Below, in pieces: positions 61,901 through 64,000 of a stretch of 64,000 nt of DNA. Within the stretch, counting starts at the first letter, position 1. Each line of letters starts with the position of its first letter. Source of the stretch: SP5GCR1 sp965199685. GTDB lineage: Bacteria > Pseudomonadota > Gammaproteobacteria > Poriferisulfidales > Oxydemutatoraceae. The notes under the pieces were generated by a model, which saw only the letters and a program-made list of their open reading frames with translations, was not told where the DNA came from and did not search any database. The stretch covers positions 2,814,238 through 2,878,237 of the forward strand of contig OZ241323.1 of assembly GCA_965199685.1 (NCBI GenBank), in the 5' to 3' direction. Position numbers and translations under genes: made by a program.

Positions 61901-64000
61901 TAGTGTGACCGTAGATACCCCGGTTGGGATAACTGGTTTCACCTTAGCAGGCAGTAATAATCCATTGACAGACAACTCGGGTAATGTTGCCGTTCGAGGC
62001 AGTGACAACACCGACATAACGGATGGTGTGCGCATAGATGACGATGCTAATGCAGTTGCGACTAGAGATAATACCCCACCGACGATTACGGTGGTAGCCA
62101 GTAGTGATGCAGTTTTACAAGAAGGTGAAGCAAATACCTACGAGATGATGTTCACGGTAGAAGTTGCAGGTGAAGATAATGGTAATGTGCCGAGCCTGAA
62201 CACCACATCGTCGTATCAATTAGTGCGTGTATTCAAGGATGGTGAAGCACCGCAAGTAATTAGTAATGCGATAGTTTCTGGCACTGCCAATGTATTCACC
62301 TACACGGCGACGCTAACGACGGATATAGAAGATACAGCAGGGTTTACACTGGCGCGTGGCAGCGATGCGAATAGCTTATTGGATGCATCGGGTAATCTGC
62401 CAATTAAGAGCGATGGGGCACCAATAGCTACTGGAGATGTGATTGCGGTGATAACTGACGGACAAATTGATGCAGATGCGATAGCAGAAACGCCAGCGAG
62501 TATGGATGCGTCGTTGATTAGCTTAGAGTTAACGCAAAACGACACTGCGATAATGCTTGACAAAGTGTTTGCTGCGGCGCAGACGACTTATACAGGAAGT
62601 GTATTGTTTGATGTTAATGAGGTGGTGGTAGGAGCGACGGCACGCAGTAATTATGCGACGATCAGATTAGTCAATAATAATGCCAATCTAGCCAGTGGTA
62701 GTACTGCGAGTGTTGTATTAAACAGAGCCGGCATGACCACCGAAATAGAACTTGTCGTGACTGCCGAAGATGATGAGACGGTTACGACTTATACCGTAGC
62801 TATCATGCGAGAAGCAGCACCGCCGGTTGCTATTGCAGGAGCGAGGCTTGCGGTAGAAGCCCAGAGCATGGCGATGCCGTCGTTAGATACGCCAAGCCAA
62901 TATACGTTCAGCTTTAGTGTGCAAGCAACGGATGCAGAGGGTAGAGAAATAGTTGTTCCCAGCCTGTCTAACACAAACTCTTACATCTTAATACGCGTAG
63001 ATAGGAACGGCGACCCGATGGATGAAGAAGACATAACATCAGGTTTCACAGTGAATGTATCGGTTAATGATATGGATAGTCCGACGACAGCGGTAGTGGA
63101 GTACATGGTCACCTTGGATAGTGCAGCAACAGAGCTAGCGACGTTTGGTTTCACATTAGGTCGTGCATCCGGTAGTCTATTAGACGGGGATAATAATCCG
63201 CCGGTCAGAGCAGCTGATGAGAGTGCCATAGGCGATGGTGAGCGTATAGATAATAGAGCAGATGCAGTTGCTAGAAGAGATACAGATGCGCCGCAAATCA
63301 ATGTGGTTGCTGATGGTGGTGCAGTGCCGGTCGCTGGTAGCAACGGCACGCAATATATGGTTGCATTTGATGTGGATGTGCAAAACGATGAGCCAGTGAG
63401 AGGACTAGGTGCGCCTGGTTCGTATAATGTCATTGGTGTTGGCGGTTCAGGTAGTATCACAGCTACCGCAGTACGCAATGCTTCTAATGTTGCGAATACA
63501 ACGGCAACGCTGGTATATAGTGTGACCGTAGATACCCCGGTTGGGATAACTGGTTTCACCTTAGCAGGCAGTAATAATCCATTGACAGACAACTCGGGTA
63601 ATGTTGCCGTTCGAGGCAGTGACAACACCGACATAACGGATGGTGTGCGCATAGATGACGATGCTAATGCAGTTGCGACTAGAGATAATACCCCACCGAC
63701 GATTACGGTGGTAGCCAGTAGTGATGCAGTTTTACAAGAAGGTGAAGCAAATACCTACGAGATGATGTTCACGGTAGAAGTTGCAGGTGAAGATAATGGT
63801 AATGTGCCGAGCCTGAACACCACATCGTCGTATCAATTAGTGCGTGTATTCAAGGATGGTGAAGCACCGCAAGTAATTAGTAATGCGATAGTTTCTGGCA
63901 CTGCCAATGTATTCACCTACACGGCGACGCTAACGACGGATATAGAAGATACAGCAGGGTTTACACTGGCGCGTGGCAGCGATGCGAATAGCTTATTGGA
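52959..64000 (+). CDS. Giant secreted Ig-like repeat protein, locus 2 (3' end outside window)
   Basis: Open from the ATG at 52959 to the end of the window, about 3680 codons, with no stop; I checked the frame at several points. Signal peptide MRKIFTILLLLLVGSAFAQ. Residues about 25-200 resemble those of the first giant protein and have a CxxC near residue 40. A shared domain follows (FRLDGKT, YGNGRGVRIEFSKGI, LCVTEENGRC, SIEFRRNAV, FKVVEDYQP). Next come five or so Ig-like modules opening RDxTxPxITV or similar. From about residue 1169, 539-aa units repeat almost without change. Each unit holds three Ig-like modules and one that fits a cadherin-like beta-sandwich (Pfam PF12733 type: MDASLISLELTQNDTAI through TTYTVAIMREA). 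A GlyGly-CTERM tail is expected past the window edge but not seen. Confidence 0.85.
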   Translation, partial: MRKIFTILLLLLVGSAFAQTPFVQSRFSGMPSAEYPIAGECNDCQPSIDGVLEYRLADEELESGGASTTATYTVQMRIIGGDTTTKGRTRLAFASARLTYNTDALSNCAYDVAGPFAEEGKVYVYTFNDTTDDSFTITARPPSQTTTASSLVQLSDTFQDFVKVTCSVTNSNQDAGIAISGTDITGNAIYVYSDTTVRRNIFPLVHNSLNDFRLDGKTRVQNYLRYGNGRGVRIEFSKGIATQLTVANFTLDATDDSVISNVNHEAGSTYTEVVFSQAIEDDILRLVSTSTNIVEDVDGDQLADRSFAAALFYDRDAPRVTESDQNDDFSGPSSHAEWTLTFSSAISPRTVNTDALCVTEENGRCVAEGTTSTIPVISVATEGDSPTTLTMVVDQTNDLITGGPQRSIEFRRNAVQGADNFKVVEDYQPALRDVMEIARDDDGAMITVARVASDGIPASGNLVPTVVNDVNSYVMYFAVSADEDVESLDDINSYQLQSVSGITTASVASATGSIHSGEGSNTSVILEYIVPVSSALASVDYFTLARSNVPESLWDVADNVPVNNDGPIMAGGIITDDTSAQAPRDMTTVPSITVVASVMPSSSGLTYDVTFGISATEAIPTIADVSAYTVTRNDTPLDGRIRVIGLSAVSSNNNMNATITYRAEFSDYRDVRATTGWTLGLEPSALRDLDSNLPTITSDEAARTASRDRIAPIITIVGTPGLTLSGNTFDVTFVVNADGQPVETLDETASYALYRFGTDTAADGDLVTTSTYEISGNNTQITLTASVELSQAQITSTTEFRLHRADDDTKLLDASGNLPVSSRGGSDTDPSDDDVIGANAEIDPSRRAVKPSEGARLTVVVVDNVAGDPVVEAMPNADDGNQYTIGFTVTNTEHGDKPIGDLSTTSSYTILRRVGQRDLDTSIEVVSANGSDNGSGVATLQFVVSIANQAATTMTSGFVLARANDADALVDDFLNPPMLGADTIDVGEAIDASVIARRDTTAPTLDVTGNATETEGRYTIVFEVEASESISSLGTTNSYVLLQRDSEGVRPFTSTAINDSMLRVNNDNTTATITYTVTLADPMNILSFALGRGMDSLRDASNNDPVDPETGETVENGEALDSRTNAAAVIATPNPRLAVEARGPEGMEAMPSVDTPRQYTLSFSVQATNAEGREIVVPSLSNTNSYILIRVDRNGDPMDEEDITSGFTVNVSVNDMDSPTTAIVEYTVTLDSAATELATFGFTLGRASGSLLDGDNNPPVRAADESAIGDGERIDNRADAVARRDTDAPQINVVADGGAVPVAGSNGTQYMVAFDVDVQNDEPVRGLGAPGSYNVIGVGGSGSITATAVRNASNVANTTATLVYSVTVDTPVGITGFTLAGSNNPLTDNSGNVAVRGSDNTDITDGVRIDDDANAVATRDNTSPTITVVASSDAVLQEGEANTYEMMFTVEVAGEDNGNVPSLNTTSSYQLVRVFKDGEAPQVISNAIVSGTANVFTYTATLTTDIEDTAGFTLARGSDANSLLDASGNLPIKSDGAPIATGDVIAVITDGQIDADAIAETPASMDASLISLELTQNDTAIMLDKVFAAAQTTYTGSVLFDVNEVVVGATARSNYATIRLVNNNANLASGSTASVVLNGAGMTTEIELVVTAEDDETVTTYTVAIMREAAPPVAIAGARLAVEAQSMAMPSLDTPSQYTFSFHVQATDAEGREIVVPSLSNTNSYILIRVDRNGDPMDEEDITSGFTVNVSVNDMDSPTTAVVEYTVTLDSAATELATFGFTLGRASGSLLDGDNNPPVRAADESAIGDGERIDNRADAVARRDTDAPQINVVADGGAVPVAGSNGTQYMVAFDVDVQNDEPVRGLGAPGSYNVIGVGGSGSITATAVRNASNVANTTATLVYSVTVDTPVGITGFTLAGSNNPLTDNSGNVAVRGSDNTDITDGVRIDDDANAVATRDNTPPTITVVASSDAVLQEGEANTYEMMFTVEVAGEDNGNVPSLNTTSSYQLVRVFKDGEAPQVISNAIVSGTANVFTYTATLTTDIEDTAGFTLARGSDANSLLDASGNLPIKSDGAPIATGDVIAVITDGQIDADAIAETPASMDASLISLELTQNDTAIMLDKVFAAAQTTYTGSVLFDVNEVVVGATARSNYATIRLVNNNANLASGSTASVVLNRAGMTTEIELVVTAEDDETVTTYTVAIMREAAPPVAIAGARLAVEAQSMAMPSLDTPSQYTFSFSVQATDAEGREIVVPSLSNTNSYILIRVDRNGDPMDEEDITSGFTVNVSVNDMDSPTTAVVEYMVTLDSAATELATFGFTLGRASGSLLDGDNNPPVRAADESAIGDGERIDNRADAVARRDTTAPQINVVADGGAVPVAGSNGTQYMVAFDVDVQNDEPVRGLGAPGSYNVIGVGGSGSITATAVRNASNVANTTATLVYSVTVDTPVGITGFTLAGSNNPLTDNSGNVAVRGSDNTDITDGVRIDDDANAVATRDNTPPTITVVASSDAVLQEGEANTYEMMFTVEVAGEDNGNVPSLNTTSSYQLVRVFKDGEAPQVISNAIVSGTANVFTYTATLTTDIEDTAGFTLARGSDANSLLDASGNLPIKSDGAPIATGDVIAVITDGQIDADAIAETPASMDASLISLELTQNDTAIMLDKVFAAAQTTYTGSVLFDVNEVVVGATARSNYATIRLVNNNANLASGSTASVVLNRAGMTTEIELVVTAEDDETVTTYTVAIMREAAPPVAIAGARLAVEAQSMAMPSLDTPSQYTFSFSVQATDAEGREIVVPSLSNTNSYILIRVDRNGDPMDEEDITSGFTVNVSVNDMDSPTTAVVEYMVTLDSAATELATFGFTLGRASGSLLDGDNNPPVRAADESAIGDGERIDNRADAVARRDTTAPQINVVADGGAVPVAGSNGTQYMVAFDVDVQNDEPVRGLGAPGSYNVIGVGGSGSITATAVRNASNVANTTATLVYSVTVDTPVGITGFTLAGSNNPLTDNSGNVAVRGSDNTDITDGVRIDDDANAVATRDNTPPTITVVASSDAVLQEGEANTYEMMFTVEVAGEDNGNVPSLNTTSSYQLVRVFKDGEAPQVISNAIVSGTANVFTYTATLTTDIEDTAGFTLARGSDANSLLDASGNLPIKSDGAPIATGDVIAVITDGQIDADAIAETPASMDASLISLELTQNDTAIMLDKVFAAAQTTYTGSVLFDVNEVVVGATARSNYATIRLVNNNANLASGSTASVVLNRAGMTTEIELVVTAEDDETVTTYTVAIMREAAPPVAIAGARLAVEAQSMAMPSLDTPSQYTFSFSVQATDAEGREIVVPSLSNTNSYILIRVDRNGDPMDEEDITSGFTVNVSVNDMDSPTTAVVEYMVTLDSAATELATFGFTLGRASGSLLDGDNNPPVRAADESAIGDGERIDNRADAVARRDTDAPQINVVADGGAVPVAGSNGTQYMVAFDVDVQNDEPVRGLGAPGSYNVIGVGGSGSITATAVRNASNVANTTATLVYSVTVDTPVGITGFTLAGSNNPLTDNSGNVAVRGSDNTDITDGVRIDDDANAVATRDNTPPTITVVASSDAVLQEGEANTYEMMFTVEVAGEDNGNVPSLNTTSSYQLVRVFKDGEAPQVISNAIVSGTANVFTYTATLTTDIEDTAGFTLARGSDANSLL
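56456..64000 (+). repeat. 1617-bp near-identical tandem repeat inside the second giant gene
   Basis: Landmarks recur every 1617 bp: the block ATGCAGAGGGTAGAGAAATA starts at 56464, 58081 and so on. Four full units and part of a fifth are present, and the array runs off the window. 1617 is 539 codons, so the frame is kept. Units differ at only a few sites. Homology to the left of about 56456 is clearly weaker. Confidence 0.95.

Noticed and set aside
56513..63652. Five identical 223-aa minus-strand ORFs (plus 87-, 67- and 61-aa ones) spaced 1617 bp apart
   Set aside because: They are antisense shadows of the tandem repeat in the plus-strand giant gene; no start signals or family features.
56456..64000. 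CRISPR or satellite-like array
   Set aside because: The unit is 1617 bp, in frame and coding; there are no short direct repeats with unique spacers.

Overview
The window looks like a stretch of a gammaproteobacterial chromosome. The evidence is conserved gene order: TIGR02449/zapB-like - zapA - 6S RNA next to a divergent pepP - ubiH - ubiI group, ftsH - glmM - tpiA - secG - tRNA-Leu(GAG), an lptC-lptA-lptB group, and a type II secretion (T2SS) cluster linked to a rhombosortase/GlyGly-CTERM pair. The species cannot be named from this. Two T3SS ring genes, very large repetitive surface proteins and a high load of dispersed intergenic repeats would fit an uncultured, possibly host-associated bacterium (inference).

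Layout. 1-5174: end of an unrecognised large ORF, then T3SS secretin sctC and inner-ring sctD. 5376-10048 (minus strand): gamma-glutamyltranspeptidase, ferredoxin, coaD, a small membrane protein and an orphan DNA methyltransferase, separated by repeat-rich gaps. 10732-18837: T2SS genes gspC, gspD, gspA(exeA), gspB, two small DUF1640-like membrane proteins and gspE. 19467-19877: rhodanese. 20183-29204: a dockerin-bearing secreted protein, a 2404-aa secreted protein ending in a GlyGly-CTERM-like tail, and a rhombosortase. 29356-35460: tpx, ubiI/ubiH, pepP, zapB-like, zapA, 6S RNA and a lysine-rich histone H1-like protein. 35778-39064: an outer-membrane barrel and a tungstate ABC transporter (tupBCA). 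39222-43993: ftsH, glmM, tpiA, secG, tRNA-Leu. 44110-48973: lptB, lptA, lptC, rnt, pyrC and divergent argG. 49305-51840: IS481-type transposase, mlaA, folE. 52103-64000: a second dockerin protein plus a second giant protein that runs off the window and contains a 1617-bp (539-aa) near-identical tandem repeat.

How it may work together. The T2SS genes, the rhombosortase and the GlyGly-CTERM tail are known to belong to one export and surface-processing route in gammaproteobacteria. The two loci with the same order (secreted dockerin protein, then giant Ig-like protein whose N-terminal region may be cohesin-like) suggest a surface fibre or adhesin with a calcium-dependent partner subunit, exported by T2SS and trimmed by the rhombosortase. 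This is the best candidate for an undescribed system. The dockerin-giant pairing is seen twice; the cohesin assignment is a hypothesis.

Most gaps of more than 150 bp are filled with a network of short repeats: about 140-bp MITE-like elements with termini GGGCTGTTGAAAAAGTA, and two hairpin families whose stems differ between copies by compensatory changes. One copy appears to provide the start codon of the rhombosortase gene.
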